Assembly: GCF_013137895.1 (NCBI RefSeq)
Contig: NZ_CP053538.1
Coordinates: 4,433,001-4,497,000 of the forward strand
DNA length: 64,000 nt
Source of the DNA: Hymenobacter taeanensis
GTDB taxonomy: Bacteria > Bacteroidota > Bacteroidia > Cytophagales > Hymenobacteraceae
Direction: 5' to 3'
In this document: one piece after another, positions 42,502-52,400 of the stretch
Numbering within the stretch: the stretch's first letter is position 1
Layout: each line of letters begins with the position of its first letter
Translations under genes and position numbers: made by a program
Notes under the pieces: model-generated
Database searches by the model: none
The model's input: only the letters and a program-made list of their open reading frames with translations
What the model was told of the DNA's origin: nothing

Positions 42502-43350
42502 ATGACCAACACCACTGCCTCCTTCCGCTCTCCTTCATTGCCAACTGTTGCCGTTCTGGGTTGCGGCTGGCTGGGCCTGCCGTTGGCTCGCGCCTTGGTT
42601 GAGGAGGGCTACCGGGTGCATGGTTCTACTACCACTCCCCTGCAGCTTCTTACGCTGCGGGATGCCGGTATCCGGCCCTTTTTACTGCGTCTTAGCACTA
42701 AGCTCTCCCCCATCGACGCCGATACCCTAAGCGCGATGTTGCAGGAGGTAGACATTCTGGTGCTTAACATTCCTCCTTCGCGGGCCGCCGGTTCAGCCGA
42801 GGCCTACCCCGAGCTGCTCCAGCCAGTGGTGGCCGCTGCCAAGCAAGCTGGTGTGCAGCACATCCTGTACGTAAGCACCACGGGCGTGTACCCCGATGAG
42901 CCCCGCGCCATGCGCGAAACAGATGCCCAAGCCGCCGCCGACGCCGCTGCCCCTCTGCTGCGCGCCGAAGCACTTTTTCCGGCTCCCGACCACACGGTGG
43001 TACGCTTAGGTGGCCTACTAGGGCCAGGCCGGGCTGCGGGCCGATTTTTAGCAGGTCGCCACGACCTGCCCCAGGGCGATGCCCCCGTTAACCTTATTCA
43101 TCTTGATGATTGTGTAGGCCTGCTTTGCCACATTATTGAGCTGGAAATCTGGGGGCATACCTTTAATGCCTGCGCAGCTCATCACCCTCCGCGCCGTGAG
43201 TTTTACCCTCAGGCCGCCGCCCGGCTAGGCCTGCAGCCGCCCACCTTTCTGCCAGAGTCGGCGGGCGGTAAGCTCATTGATAGCACCTTGGTGCGGAAGC
43301 TCACGGGCTACACGTTCCAGCACGATGATGTGCTGGCCACTCTCGGCTAG
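42502..43350 (+). CDS. NAD(P)-binding epimerase-like SDR (YeeZ-like)
   Basis: 282 residues. Rossmann start VAVLGCGWLGLPLARALVEE (GxGxxG), HGSTTTPLQL, VLNIPPSR, HILYVSTTGVYPDE, VVRLGGLLGPGR and INLIHLDDCV-like VNLIHLDDCVGLL are the extended SDR features of the YeeZ group. There is no YxxxK; STTGVY is the nearest segment. Substrate unknown. ATG at 42502 gives the usual short N-terminus. The gene ends TAG inside a CTAGGCCA motif. Confidence 0.83.
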   Translation: MTNTTASFRSPSLPTVAVLGCGWLGLPLARALVEEGYRVHGSTTTPLQLLTLRDAGIRPFLLRLSTKLSPIDADTLSAMLQEVDILVLNIPPSRAAGSAEAYPELLQPVVAAAKQAGVQHILYVSTTGVYPDEPRAMRETDAQAAADAAAPLLRAEALFPAPDHTVVRLGGLLGPGRAAGRFLAGRHDLPQGDAPVNLIHLDDCVGLLCHIIELEIWGHTFNACAAHHPPRREFYPQAAARLGLQPPTFLPESAGGKLIDSTLVRKLTGYTFQHDDVLATLG

Positions 43351-43451
43351 GCCACTCCTGCCCAGTTGATTCGTTTAGTCAGCACTGGATAATTTTCTTC
43401 CTTTCAGGGCAGTAAAACAGCTGGCTAGATGGTACTCGCGTGGGGGCATCG

Positions 43452-43459
43452 TACCTTTG
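43452..43459 (+). promoter_or_regulatory. -7 box placed four bases before a GTG start
   Basis: TACCTTTG matches TAnnTTTG exactly; GTG at 43464 follows after four bases. The position supports GTG as the real start of the flavoprotein and suggests a leaderless transcript. Confidence 0.55.
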
Positions 43460-43463
43460 CAGC

Positions 43464-44708
43464 GTGAAAGCAGAGAAGAAAACAGTAGCCGTTATTGGGG
43501 GTGGAGCAGCGGGATTTTTTGGGGCTATAACCTGCGCCGAAACTAACCCGCAGCTGCGAGTGCTCCTGATTGAGAAGACCGGCAAGCTGCTGAGCAAAGT
43601 GCGCATTTCGGGCGGCGGCCGCTGCAACGTAACGCACGCGGCCGATACGCCCGCCCAACTCGTGCAGCATTATCCGCGGGGCCAGAAGCAGCTTAAAGAG
43701 CCCTTCAAGCAATTTGGGGCCATTGATACGGTGCGCTGGTTTGAGCGCCGCGGTGTGCGGCTTAAAACTGAGCCCGATGGCCGCATGTTTCCCACCACCG
43801 ATTCATCTGAAACCATTGCCCAGTGCCTGTTGGACGCCGCTCATCGCGCCGGCGTACAAATTTTGCTGCACACCCAGGCAGAGCACATTGAGCCCCTACC
43901 CGAAGGAGGCTTTCGTCTGACTATAACTGGCCCGCATGCCCAAACTCTAGATGTGGCTCGCCTGCTCATTGCTACGGGTGGCGCACCTAAAGCAGACCAA
44001 TATGCGTGGCTGCGGCAGCTAGGCCACTCTATTCAGGAGCCCGTGCCTAGCTTGTTCACTTTCAACGTGCCCAACTCGCCCCTGCGCGAACTGCCCGGCG
44101 TAAGCGTGCCGCAGGCCCGCGTGCGCGTAGCGGGTGAGAAGCTGGAGTACGAAGGCCCGGTTCTGGTAACGCACTGGGGGCTAAGTGGCCCGGCTGTGCT
44201 GAAGCTCTCTGCTTGGGGCGCCCGCCGCCTGCACGAGCTAGGCTACCAAAGCACGGCCCTGGTTAACTGGATTCCGCAACACACAGAGGAAAGCCTACGG
44301 CAGTGGCTGCTGGAGTTTCGGGAGCAGAACGGCAAGAAAGGCGTGGTGAATAACCCTTTGTTTGGGCTACCCCAACGCCTGTGGCGCACTTTAGCTGAAC
44401 AGGCCGGCATTGGTGCGGAAACGCGCTGGAATGAGTTGCCAACTAAATTACAGAACCGCTTAATAGAGGGTTTGCTGCGTACGGCCCTGCCCGTGCGAGG
44501 CAAGACCACTTACAAGGACGAGTTTGTTACCTGCGGGGGTATTCTGCTCAGCGAAGTAAACATGCAGACTATGGAAAGCCGCCGCGTACCTGGCCTACAT
44601 TTCGCCGGTGAGGTATTGGATATCGACGGTATCACGGGCGGCTTCAACTTTCAGGCTGCCTGGACCACCGGCTTCTTGGCCGGCCGCGCTATGGGAGCAG
44701 TGGAGTAG
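43464..44708 (+). CDS. BaiN/HI0933-family NAD(P)/FAD-dependent oxidoreductase
   Basis: 414 residues. Flavin fold at the N-terminus: VAVIGGGAAGFFGAI (GxGxxG), LLIEKTGKLLSKVRISGGGR then CNVTHAA, the family hallmark. Further on come RLLIATGGAPKADQYAWL and the C-terminal FAGEVLDIDGITGGFNFQAA, which closes the FAD site. The group includes BaiN and RdsA flavoproteins; physiological substrates are mostly unknown. GTG at 43464 is chosen from the promoter box and from distance to the fold. Confidence 0.9.
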   Translation: MKAEKKTVAVIGGGAAGFFGAITCAETNPQLRVLLIEKTGKLLSKVRISGGGRCNVTHAADTPAQLVQHYPRGQKQLKEPFKQFGAIDTVRWFERRGVRLKTEPDGRMFPTTDSSETIAQCLLDAAHRAGVQILLHTQAEHIEPLPEGGFRLTITGPHAQTLDVARLLIATGGAPKADQYAWLRQLGHSIQEPVPSLFTFNVPNSPLRELPGVSVPQARVRVAGEKLEYEGPVLVTHWGLSGPAVLKLSAWGARRLHELGYQSTALVNWIPQHTEESLRQWLLEFREQNGKKGVVNNPLFGLPQRLWRTLAEQAGIGAETRWNELPTKLQNRLIEGLLRTALPVRGKTTYKDEFVTCGGILLSEVNMQTMESRRVPGLHFAGEVLDIDGITGGFNFQAAWTTGFLAGRAMGAVE

Positions 44709-45038
44709 TGGTGAAATTGTGAGGTGGTAAAGGTGTACACTGCTGTTGCCAGCAACGCACCCGTAGTACACCGTAGTTAGTGCTTGTTTTTCACTGTGCT
44801 GAGTCACCTAAATCGAAAAGCCCTTACCTCCTGCATGGCAGTAAGGGGTTTTGAATAAATCAGAGATGGTAGAGGCCTAAGAAAGAATTAGCTCCGTTGT
44901 CCTGCGAGTGCGCTGTCGGGCCTCCTCCCTATGACGCGTCACCTAGTCGCTTAATTGGTATCTCGCAACCCTGGTTGAGGTTTAGGAGTAAAGGAAGTCA
45001 CAACTATTCCTTTCCTAAACACCAAAACTGCTCTCCTC
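44709..45038. other. Intergenic region with two hairpins
   Basis: 330 bases without a gene. AAAAGCCCTTAC (44816-44827) pairs with GTAAGGGGTTTT (44841-44852), one mismatch, a likely terminator of the flavoprotein. Nearer the next gene, 44979-44995 can pair imperfectly with 45007-45023, a possible leader structure of the DUF2383 gene. Confidence 0.5.
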
Positions 45039-45485
45039 ATGGACTCTAAAGCACTCCAAGCCGGTCTGAACGAACTTCTCGAAACTCTGAAAGACGGCCA
45101 GCGTGGTTACGCTGAAGCATTGACTGACGTAGAAGATGCTGACCTGAAGCAAGTATTCAAGAAGTATGCGGCTCAGCGCTCTGAGTATATCACGGAGCTG
45201 GAAGACCAGATGCACAAGCTGAACTTGCATCCAGAAGAGGAATCTTCAATCACGGGTACAGTACACCGGGCTTTTATCAACCTGAAAGGCCTTGTTACGG
45301 GTAAAGACCGTCATAGCATCCTGGCCGAATGTGAGCGTGGTGAAGACTACGCTAAGAAAGCCTACGAAACGGCCCAGAAACTCCAGGATCTGCCAGGTGG
45401 TTTGAAGTCGCTGATCGAAAAGCAAGCCGCTGGCATTAAGCAGGGCCACGACGAAATTCGCAACCTGCGCGATGCTGCCAAATAG
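45039..45485 (+). CDS. DUF2383 (PA2169-type) ferritin-like four-helix protein
   Basis: 148 residues, all alpha-helical and rich in Glu, Lys and Ala: LNELLETLKDGQRGYAEALT, DLKQVFKKYAAQRSEYITEL, VHRAFINLKGLVTGKDRHSI, LAECERGEDYAKKAYETAQK. The PA2169/DUF2383 pattern includes ferritin-like acidic and His residues that could bind metal. Proteins of this family are often induced by stress. Cytoplasmic. Single-gene unit with a strong terminator. Confidence 0.88.
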   Translation: MDSKALQAGLNELLETLKDGQRGYAEALTDVEDADLKQVFKKYAAQRSEYITELEDQMHKLNLHPEEESSITGTVHRAFINLKGLVTGKDRHSILAECERGEDYAKKAYETAQKLQDLPGGLKSLIEKQAAGIKQGHDEIRNLRDAAK

Positions 45486-45557
45486 TACACTAGCATTCCG
45501 CTAAGCCCGCAGCCTGTTAAAGCAGCAAGAGCTTATCGGAATTGCTACCTACTTCAC

Positions 45558-45601
45558 AGCAAACAAAAAGGCCACTCAACTGAGTGGCCTTTTTGTTTGC
45601 T
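45558..45601. terminator. Bidirectional terminator
   Basis: A 21-bp perfect stem (45558-45578 with 45581-45601) with A5 and T5 runs, between convergent genes. Confidence 0.88.
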
Positions 45602-45637
45602 AGTACCTCGCTATGTAGCGAGACTTATCATACGAGA

Positions 45638-47578
45638 CTATTCGTCGCCGCCGTCGCGCTTGCCTTTGTAGCCACCGCCGTAGCTGCCGCCACCCCGGTT
45701 ACCACCGTAGCTGCCCCCGCCGCGGTTACCACCGTAGCTGCCCCCGCCGCGGTTGCCACCAAAGCCGCCTTCCCGACGGTCGCCGCCGTAGCTGCCGCCA
45801 CGATTACCGTAGCTGTTGCCACCTTCCCGACGGTCGCCGTAGGAGCCACCACGGTTGCCACCGTAGCCGCCCTCGCGACGCTCACCACCACCGAAGCCCC
45901 CTGGGCCCCGACGAGGACGGTCGCCACCGAAGCCACCGCGGTTGCCACCTTCCTGCTGCGCATCACCTTCCTGGCGAGGAGTAGCAATGTTAAAGGCTAC
46001 CGGACGACCCTGAATGGTGCTGCGGCCCAACTGGCTGATTACTTCTTCAACAAACTCGTTCGGGATTTCCACGAAGCTGAATTTGTCGTACAGGGCGATG
46101 TCGCCTACTTTACCAGCGGAAAGGCTGGTGTTCTCGGCAATCAGGTCTACAATGTCGCGGGGATGCAGACGGTCCTTCTTGCCCATGGTAACGAAGAGGC
46201 GCGTAAAGCCGGCACGGGCAGCACCTTGGGTGCGGCTGGCGTCGAGGCTTTCCTGAGCGCGCTTGTCCTCCTTCATGGTCATCTTGAGCAGGGCCGCAGC
46301 TACGTCCAGCGACGTTACGGCATCTTCCTGGTCCTGATCAATGAGGCGCTGTACGCGTGCAATGTACTTATCAAGGTTACCCTTATCAATCACCTCCTTA
46401 ATAGAGTTGAGCATGAGGGTAGTTTTCACCTCCGACACATCTTCGAAGGACGGCACGCGCTCCTGCTTGATGGTGGCCTTGGTGAAGCGCATGATGTCGC
46501 GCAGCTTATAGATGTCGCGGCCACTCACGAAGGTGAAGGCTTTGCCCTGCTTACCAGCGCGGCCAGTACGGCCAATGCGGTGCACGTAGTATTCTTCGTC
46601 GGCGGGCAGGTCGTAGTTTACTACTACTTCCACATTATCCACGTCGATGCCGCGGGCAGCAACGTCGGTAGCAACGAGGATTTCCAGCGTGCCTTTGCGG
46701 AATTTATCCAGCGTGTTCTGGCGCTGCTGCTGGCCCATGTCGCCGTGCAGACCTTCGGCGAAGTAGCCTTTGGCTTGCAGGTCGCCCACAATCTCGTCAA
46801 CCATGCGCTTCGTGTTAGCGAAGACGATGCCCGACTTGATGTTATACATGTCGATGAGGCGCGTCAAAACATCTTTCTTCTGCGGGCCACGTACCTCAAA
46901 GTAGCTCTGCTCGATGTTGGTAACCGTCATTTCCTGATGGTTTACCTTCACAATCTGCGGATCCTTCTGGTAGCGCTTGGTCATCTCCATGATCGGCTTG
47001 CTCATGGTAGCCGAGAAGAACACCGTCTGGCGCTCCTCAGGCATCTTTTTCAACACCGTCTCGATGTCGTCGCGGAAGCCCATGTCCAGCATTTCGTCAG
47101 CCTCATCGAGGATGATCATTTTGCAGTTGTCGAGCTTCAGCGTACCACGCTCAATGTGGTCCATTACACGGCCAGGGGTACCAATTACAATTTGCACGCC
47201 GCGCTCCAGGGCCCGGAACTGACGATCGTAAGAAGAGCCACCGTAGATTGGCACAACGGCCAAGCCACGCTTGTATTTACCGAGCTTCTGGATTTCGCCA
47301 GAAACCTGTACAGCCAGCTCACGGGTTGGGCAAAGCACCAGGGCCTGGACCTCACGCGAGTCGGTATTGATTAATTCAATAGCTGGGATAGAGAAGGCGG
47401 CAGTTTTGCCGGTACCCGTCTGGGCCTGGCCAATTACATCGCGGCCAGCAAGCAGCACGGGAATGGCGCCAGCCTGGATAGGCGAGGCTTCCTCGTAGCC
47501 TACCTCAGTAATAGCGCGTTGCATTTCTTCAGAGAGGGTCAGCTCACTGAACTTCATTTTTTCCGTTTCGTTTTCCAT
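45638..47578 (-). CDS. deaD: DEAD-box RNA helicase, DeaD/CsdA-type
   Basis: 646 residues. Motifs: [64 protein letters not shown] and [12 protein letters not shown]. Residues ~475-550 ([29 protein letters not shown]) form a DbpA-type RNA-binding domain. The last ~85 residues are Gly/Arg repeats with a 9-residue period (GGNRGGGSY). This layout matches DeaD/CsdA, a cold-shock helicase in ribosome assembly and mRNA decay. A -7 box (47766-47759) implies a leader of ~175 bases. cspA lies upstream on the same strand. Confidence 0.92.
   Translation of the reverse strand: MENETEKMKFSELTLSEEMQRAITEVGYEEASPIQAGAIPVLLAGRDVIGQAQTGTGKTAAFSIPAIELINTDSREVQALVLCPTRELAVQVSGEIQKLGKYKRGLAVVPIYGGSSYDRQFRALERGVQIVIGTPGRVMDHIERGTLKLDNCKMIILDEADEMLDMGFRDDIETVLKKMPEERQTVFFSATMSKPIMEMTKRYQKDPQIVKVNHQEMTVTNIEQSYFEVRGPQKKDVLTRLIDMYNIKSGIVFANTKRMVDEIVGDLQAKGYFAEGLHGDMGQQQRQNTLDKFRKGTLEILVATDVAARGIDVDNVEVVVNYDLPADEEYYVHRIGRTGRAGKQGKAFTFVSGRDIYKLRDIMRFTKATIKQERVPSFEDVSEVKTTLMLNSIKEVIDKGNLDKYIARVQRLIDQDQEDAVTSLDVAAALLKMTMKEDKRAQESLDASRTQGAARAGFTRLFVTMGKKDRLHPRDIVDLIAENTSLSAGKVGDIALYDKFSFVEIPNEFVEEVISQLGRSTIQGRPVAFNIATPRQEGDAQQEGGNRGGFGGDRPRRGPGGFGGGERREGGYGGNRGGSYGDRREGGNSYGNRGGSYGGDRREGGFGGNRGGGSYGGNRGGGSYGGNRGGGSYGGGYKGKRDGGDE
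45670..45765 (-). repeat. 27-bp in-frame tandem repeat in the helicase tail
   Basis: About three near-identical 27-base units encode GGNRGGGSY. Repeat-copy variation would change the length of the RNA-binding tail without a frameshift. Confidence 0.75.
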
Positions 47579-48070
47579 TTCTGTTTTGATGGAGTGGAGT
47601 CAATAGCTCTGAAAACAGCGGATTCAGCGACGCTCTTCTCCCACTCAACAACAACGACAAGTGACGGAAGCAACGGACGGAAGACAAAGCCGGCCCAACA
47701 AGTTTCTTTAAGGCAGCTCTCAAGCTGCGCGGAACGTGGCCGTTCTCAAATGCGGCTGCAAAGGTAGGAAGAAATATTGATAATCCTATTATCCTCTGTA
47801 ATCTTAGGCTTTGAATTAGGTTCTGATTTAGCTGAATTTTACGTTCAATCCCCCTCCTGGTTATCTGGCTCCACCCGTGTTCGGTTGGTACTTATTGACT
47901 GCAAGTGCAGTAACGCGCTATATTTTGTGGTAAAAACGTCACCACGGAAATAACACCAGGTATTAATGCAACACATTGTAACGTAGCTGAGCACCTCCTA
48001 TTCTTTCAGTATGATCCTTAGCAAACCATTATAGAGGGGGGTGACCTGAAACCCACTCAAAAAGCCACAA
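47579..48070. other. Leader of the DEAD-box gene and intergenic region
   Basis: No gene seen. TACCTTTG reading leftward at 47766-47759 is an exact -7 box for the helicase gene, so 47579-47755 would be its 5' leader. The remainder to 48070 is AT-rich and empty. Confidence 0.5.
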
Positions 48071-48102
48071 AAAAAGCAGGCCCTTTAGAGGACCTGCTTT
48101 TT
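48071..48102 (-). terminator. Terminator of the cspA-like gene
   Basis: A 10-bp stem (48071-48080 with 48093-48102), T-run on the minus strand. Confidence 0.75.
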
Positions 48103-48127
48103 AAAATCTATCCGTTGAAGGATGAAA

Positions 48128-48319
48128 CTAGGCAAGCTTCACTTTCACGGCGTTCAGGCCTTTACGACCCTGAGCAATTTCGAACTCAACTTTGTCTTTG
48201 TCGCGGATCTCGTCGATCAGCTCGCTTACGTGTACGAAGATGTCCTCGCCGGTCTCGTCCACTTTGATGAAACCAAAGCCTTTGGTTTCGTTGAAGAATT
48301 TTACAGTTCCTGTCTGCAT
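48128..48319 (-). CDS. cspA: CspA-family cold-shock protein
   Basis: 63 residues: MQTGTVKFFNETKGFGFIKV holds RNP1 (KGFGFI), and DIFVHVS is RNP2. The rest (GRKGLNAVKVKLA) matches the short Bacteroidota CspA form. It binds single-stranded RNA and DNA as a chaperone. The -7 box at 48438-48431 gives a leader of ~105 bases, as is common for cold-shock genes whose leader controls translation. It stands 0.5 kb upstream of the DeaD-type helicase. Confidence 0.95.
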   Translation of the reverse strand: MQTGTVKFFNETKGFGFIKVDETGEDIFVHVSELIDEIRDKDKVEFEIAQGRKGLNAVKVKLA

Positions 48320-48430
48320 GGTACTTTTGTGATAGATGATTTTTTAAGATAAGCAGTTCTCAATTCTGCTTACCCTCCTTTGGGGAGTGCTCAACAGGAC
48401 TTTGTTCACTACATTTTCTTAAACCTGCTT

Positions 48431-48474
48431 CAAAGATAGTACTATCTTTTAAATTAACCATATACAGTACTATC
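48431..48474 (-). promoter_or_regulatory. cspA promoter with overlapping palindrome
   Basis: Reading leftward, TATCTTTG (48438-48431) is an exact -7 box. It lies within the 18-base perfect palindrome AAAGATAGTACTATCTTT (48432-48449). The core GTACTATC recurs at 48467-48474. The palindrome could be an operator or simply structure at the transcript start. Confidence 0.55.
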
Positions 48475-48643
48475 ATGCCCTGATTTTATACCAAAAAACG
48501 GGCTAACTGATGTGATTTAGCCCTTTATTTGTGGTTCCAAGCAGCTCTAAACAAGGTCTTTGGCTGCCGAAATGAGTGTTGAAGCAGCATTTCCAGCTTC
48601 GTTAAGGCTACGTTCCAGCTCCACCATTCCACCTGTTTTATTG

Positions 48644-49054
48644 ATGCAAAGTCCAGCTTTCCGATTCTCGCGCCAACTAACTGTGCAACCCCAGGATATT
48701 GATGAGCTGGACCACGTAAATAACGTGCAGTACGTGCGGTGGGTGCAGGATACGGCCGGGGAGCATTGGCTGACGGCCTACCCGCCCGGCGAGCGTGAGC
48801 AGTACATTTGGGTGGTGCGGGAACACCGGGTGCAGTACCGCCACCCGGCCCTGCTGGGCGAAGAGCTGCGCTGCACCACGTGGATTGGCGAGGTGCGCGG
48901 CGCCCAGTGCCAACGCTTCGTGCGCATTGAGCGGGCTACTGATAACAAGCTGCTCTGTGAGGCGGAAACGCAGTGGGTGTTGCTTGACCCACTTTCAAAA
49001 CGGCCAGTGCGCATTGAGCAGGACGTAGTGAAGCGGCTGTGGGAACCGGTTTAA
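48644..49054 (+). CDS. Acyl-CoA thioesterase, 4-hydroxybenzoyl-CoA thioesterase-like
   Basis: 136 residues in the hot-dog fold. The catalytic segment DIDELDHVNNVQYVRWVQDT contains the Asp of the 4HBT group (D-x-x-x-H-V-N-N), followed by REHRVQYRHPALLGEEL and EAETQWVLLD. Expected to cleave short or medium acyl-CoA thioesters in the cytoplasm. ATG at 48644 gives the usual N-terminus; an upstream frame to 48560 lacks similarity. Preceded by the cspA promoter region on the opposite strand. Confidence 0.88.
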   Translation: MQSPAFRFSRQLTVQPQDIDELDHVNNVQYVRWVQDTAGEHWLTAYPPGEREQYIWVVREHRVQYRHPALLGEELRCTTWIGEVRGAQCQRFVRIERATDNKLLCEAETQWVLLDPLSKRPVRIEQDVVKRLWEPV

Positions 49055-49068
49055 AGTGAGTTTATTAT

Positions 49069-49419
49069 TTAGTTTGAAGATTCTTCACCTCCCAATTTAA
49101 TGAGAGCATTAGCTACTATCTTCATTAACTCAGGGCACTCAGGCTCGGAAATTAAAAGAATATAGCTCTCATCTTCGATAATTGTTTTGAAGAGATGTAT
49201 AGCCTTGTACTTAGACGAGAATCGCCTCAATAAATTGTTACACCTAGGATCTTTAAGCTCATATAGAAATTCGTCTGGGTTGAGTTTTTGATTGGCATTA
49301 CAGGCTTTTGGAACAGATACATAGACTTGTATCTCCTGGTCCTTCCATATAGTAAGAATGATTTCTTCAATGGAAGGATTACCTAAGGCGAACGTAAACT
49401 CAACTCTACAGATACCCAT
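49069..49419 (-). CDS. Small AT-rich gene of unknown function
   Basis: 116 residues, no signal peptide or membrane segment. Segments: VEFTFALGNPSIEEIILTIW, DEFLYELKDPRCNNLLRRFS, IIEDESYILLISEPECPELM, IVANALIKLGGEESS. A mixed alpha/beta domain with acidic character. Its base composition is clearly more AT-rich than flanking genes, suggesting recent arrival. No family recognised; immunity proteins can look like this, but nothing supports that further. Confidence 0.55.
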   Translation of the reverse strand: MGICRVEFTFALGNPSIEEIILTIWKDQEIQVYVSVPKACNANQKLNPDEFLYELKDPRCNNLLRRFSSKYKAIHLFKTIIEDESYILLISEPECPELMKIVANALIKLGGEESSN

Positions 49420-49479
49420 GAAAAAGATACTAATGTGACTACTGAGTTACAATAATTACGTTTTTATTTCCCTCCCCCA

Positions 49480-52400
49480 ATGCCTGCCACCTTCCGCATC
49501 TATTCCTCATCCGCCGGCTCCGGCAAAACGTATCAGCTCACCAAGGAATACCTGAAGCTGGCGCTGGGCACTGATGACGCGGCGTACTTCAAGCGGATTC
49601 TGGCCATCACGTTTACCAACGATGCGGCCGGCGAGATGAAGGAGCGCATAATCGGGGCGTTGCGGCGGTTTGCATACCCGCAGGAAGGCGGAACGGACCA
49701 GTTGCTGGCGGATATTGCGGAAGAACTGGCCTACGAGGGCAAGCTGGAATACCTGCCCACGCCCGAGGAGCGGCAGCAGGAGCTGCGCCAACGGGCCAGC
49801 AAAACCTTCCGGCTGGTGATGTACCACTACGCCGATTTTGGCGTCAGCACCATTGACTCTTTTGTGCAGCGCATTGTAACGGCGTTTACCCGAGAGCTAG
49901 GCCTGCCTGCCACGTTTGAGGTGGAGCTGGACAGCGCTACCGTGCTGCAAAGTGCCGTGGCCCTGCTATTAGACCGCGTGAATCGGGACCCAAACGCGGC
50001 CCTGCTTTCGCGCACTATTTCGGACTTCGCTTTGATGAAGGCCGACGAAGGTCGGAGTTGGAACAACCTGCCCGATGAGCTAGTGGATTTCGGGCAGTTC
50101 CTGCTGAGCGAGCCGGTGCACGAAGCCGTAGACCAGTTGCAGAAGCTCTCGATGCAAGATTACCGCCGCCTGCACGAAGGCCTGCGTCTGCGCCGCGACG
50201 AGATTGAAACCGCCTTCCGGACGGTGGCAGAAGTGGCTCAGGAAGCAATTGAAACAGCCGGCGTTTCTGAATCAGACCTGTATCAGGGCAAGAGTGGCCT
50301 ACTGGGCTACGTGACCAAGTGGGAGGAGCGTTTACAACCTGATAAGGAGGCTAATACTTACGTGCGGGCCACCGTGGAGCAGGACAAATGGTACAGCAGC
50401 AAAGTAAAAACTGCCGCCGATAAGGCCCGCGTGGATGCTGCTAGGCCGGTACTGCTTCAGGCCTACGAACAGATGGAGCAGCTACGGGCCCACCTGCTGC
50501 CCGACTATTTGCTGGTAACCGGCATGCTGCCCTACCTCTTTCAGGTGTCATTGCTGAGTGAGCTGAGCAAGGCCGTGGACCAGCTCAGCCGCGACCGGGG
50601 CGTGGTGCTGATTGCGGAGTTTAACCGCCGCATTGCGCAAATTGTGCTGCGTGAGCCGGTGCCGTTCCTGTATGAGCGCCTCGGCGACCGGTACCAGCAT
50701 TTGCTCATCGACGAGTTCCAGGACACCTCGGTGTTGCAGTGGAACAACCTGCTCCCGCTGGTGGAAAACGCCGTTTCAACGGGCAGCTTGAGTTTGGCCG
50801 TGGGCGACGCTAAGCAGGCCATTTACCGGTGGCGCGGGGGCGAGATGGAACAGATCCTGCGCCTCTACCAGAACCAGACGGAACACCTCTACGGCCGCAT
50901 TACCGACGAAGAGCTGCGCGGCCTGTTGGCCGACCGCTACTTCACGCTGGACCAGGCCCTGGAACCCGCCAATCTTAACAAAAACTACCGCTCGGCCAGC
51001 GAAATCATTCACTTCAATAATGCCCTGTTTGCGCACATCAGCCACTCGCATGCCATGCTGCCGCTGGTGCAAGGCATTTACGATGAGGGCTTTCAGCAAA
51101 TAGCGCCGCCGCAGAAAGCCACTGCCGTACTAGGCCACGTGGAATTGCTGTTTACCGAAGACAGTGCGCCCGCCTGCCGCTATGATGCGGCCATTGGCAC
51201 GTACACACCGGCTTTGTTGCCAGGCTACACCGTTGGCCAGACGCTGGATTACGAGGAAAGCACCCTCTACCTCACCCTGCAGCTGGTAGAGCAAGCGCTG
51301 GATGATGGTTTCCGGCTCCAGGATGTGGCTGTGCTCTGTCGCCGCCGCGACCACAGCCGACGCGTAGCCAAGTTCCTGAAAGAGCGTGGGTACGATATCA
51401 TCTCCGCTGACTCCCTGTCGTTGGAGTTTGCGGAGGTGGTGAACCTATTAGTGGCCCTGTTTCGGGTGCTCAACCAGCCCGCTGACACCCTGGCGCGGGC
51501 AGAAGCGCTGCTGCTCACGGAGCGCGTAGTGCGCGGCCTCGACCCCACCCCAGAGCGGGCCCGCCACTGGGCCGAGCTGGCCAACGCGGAGTCGGCGCTG
51601 CCATTCTTTGATGAGCTGCGTGCCCTGGGCTACGACGTGCGAGAGCGGGAAACCGGCAACCTAGGCCTGTATGAGCTGACGGAGCGCCTCATTGGCCTAT
51701 TCGGGCTCCTGGACCGGGCCGCGGAGCGAGAATACTTGTTCCGCTTCCTGGACCTGACGCTGGAGTACAGCCTGCGCTTCGGCAACAACCTCAATAACTT
51801 CCTGGCCTACTGGGACCAGAAGAAGAGCAGCCTCAGCATCAACGCCCCCGCCGGCCGCAACGCCATTACCATCACCACCGTGCACAAAGCCAAAGGACTG
51901 GCCTACGGTGTGGTGATAGTGCCGTTTGCCGATTGGTCGCTGACGCCGTACCGCGGCACGCTGCTCTGGGGCCGGCTCAGCGAAGAATCGGAGAAGCCCG
52001 TTGCGCAAATGCCGGGCGTGGCGGTGCTGCCCCAAACCCAGGCGCTGCTGCACACCCCGCTGGCCCTGCAGTACACAGAGGAACTGGAAAAGACCTTCCT
52101 GGAAGGCTTAAACATGCTATACGTGGCTTTCACGCGCCCTCGCCACCGCCTGTACGCCATTACCCGCAAGCCTAGGCCAGTAAAGGCGACAAAGGAAGGG
52201 GAAGTCCCCGCCCCGCCAGAGCCCGCCAAAACCGTGGCCGAGATTCTGCATCGGTATCTGCTGAGCACCAGCCAGTGGGAGGATGAACAGATGGCCTACG
52301 TAGTGGCCGATGGGCAACGCACGGCCCCTCCTATCAACCTAGCCTCCATCAAGCCCAACCACGACCTGCCCCTTACCAACCTTACCAGCACGCCCTGGGA

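Noticed and set aside
45670..45765. Regular ~27-base repeats that look like a short CRISPR array
   Set aside because: They are contiguous, in frame, and encode the Gly/Arg tail of the helicase; no unique spacers exist.
45584..47374. 596-codon open frame on the plus strand, Val/Ala/His-rich
   Set aside because: It lies exactly antisense to the DeaD-type helicase, which has all motifs. It results from GC-biased codon use and the Gly/Arg repeats read backwards.
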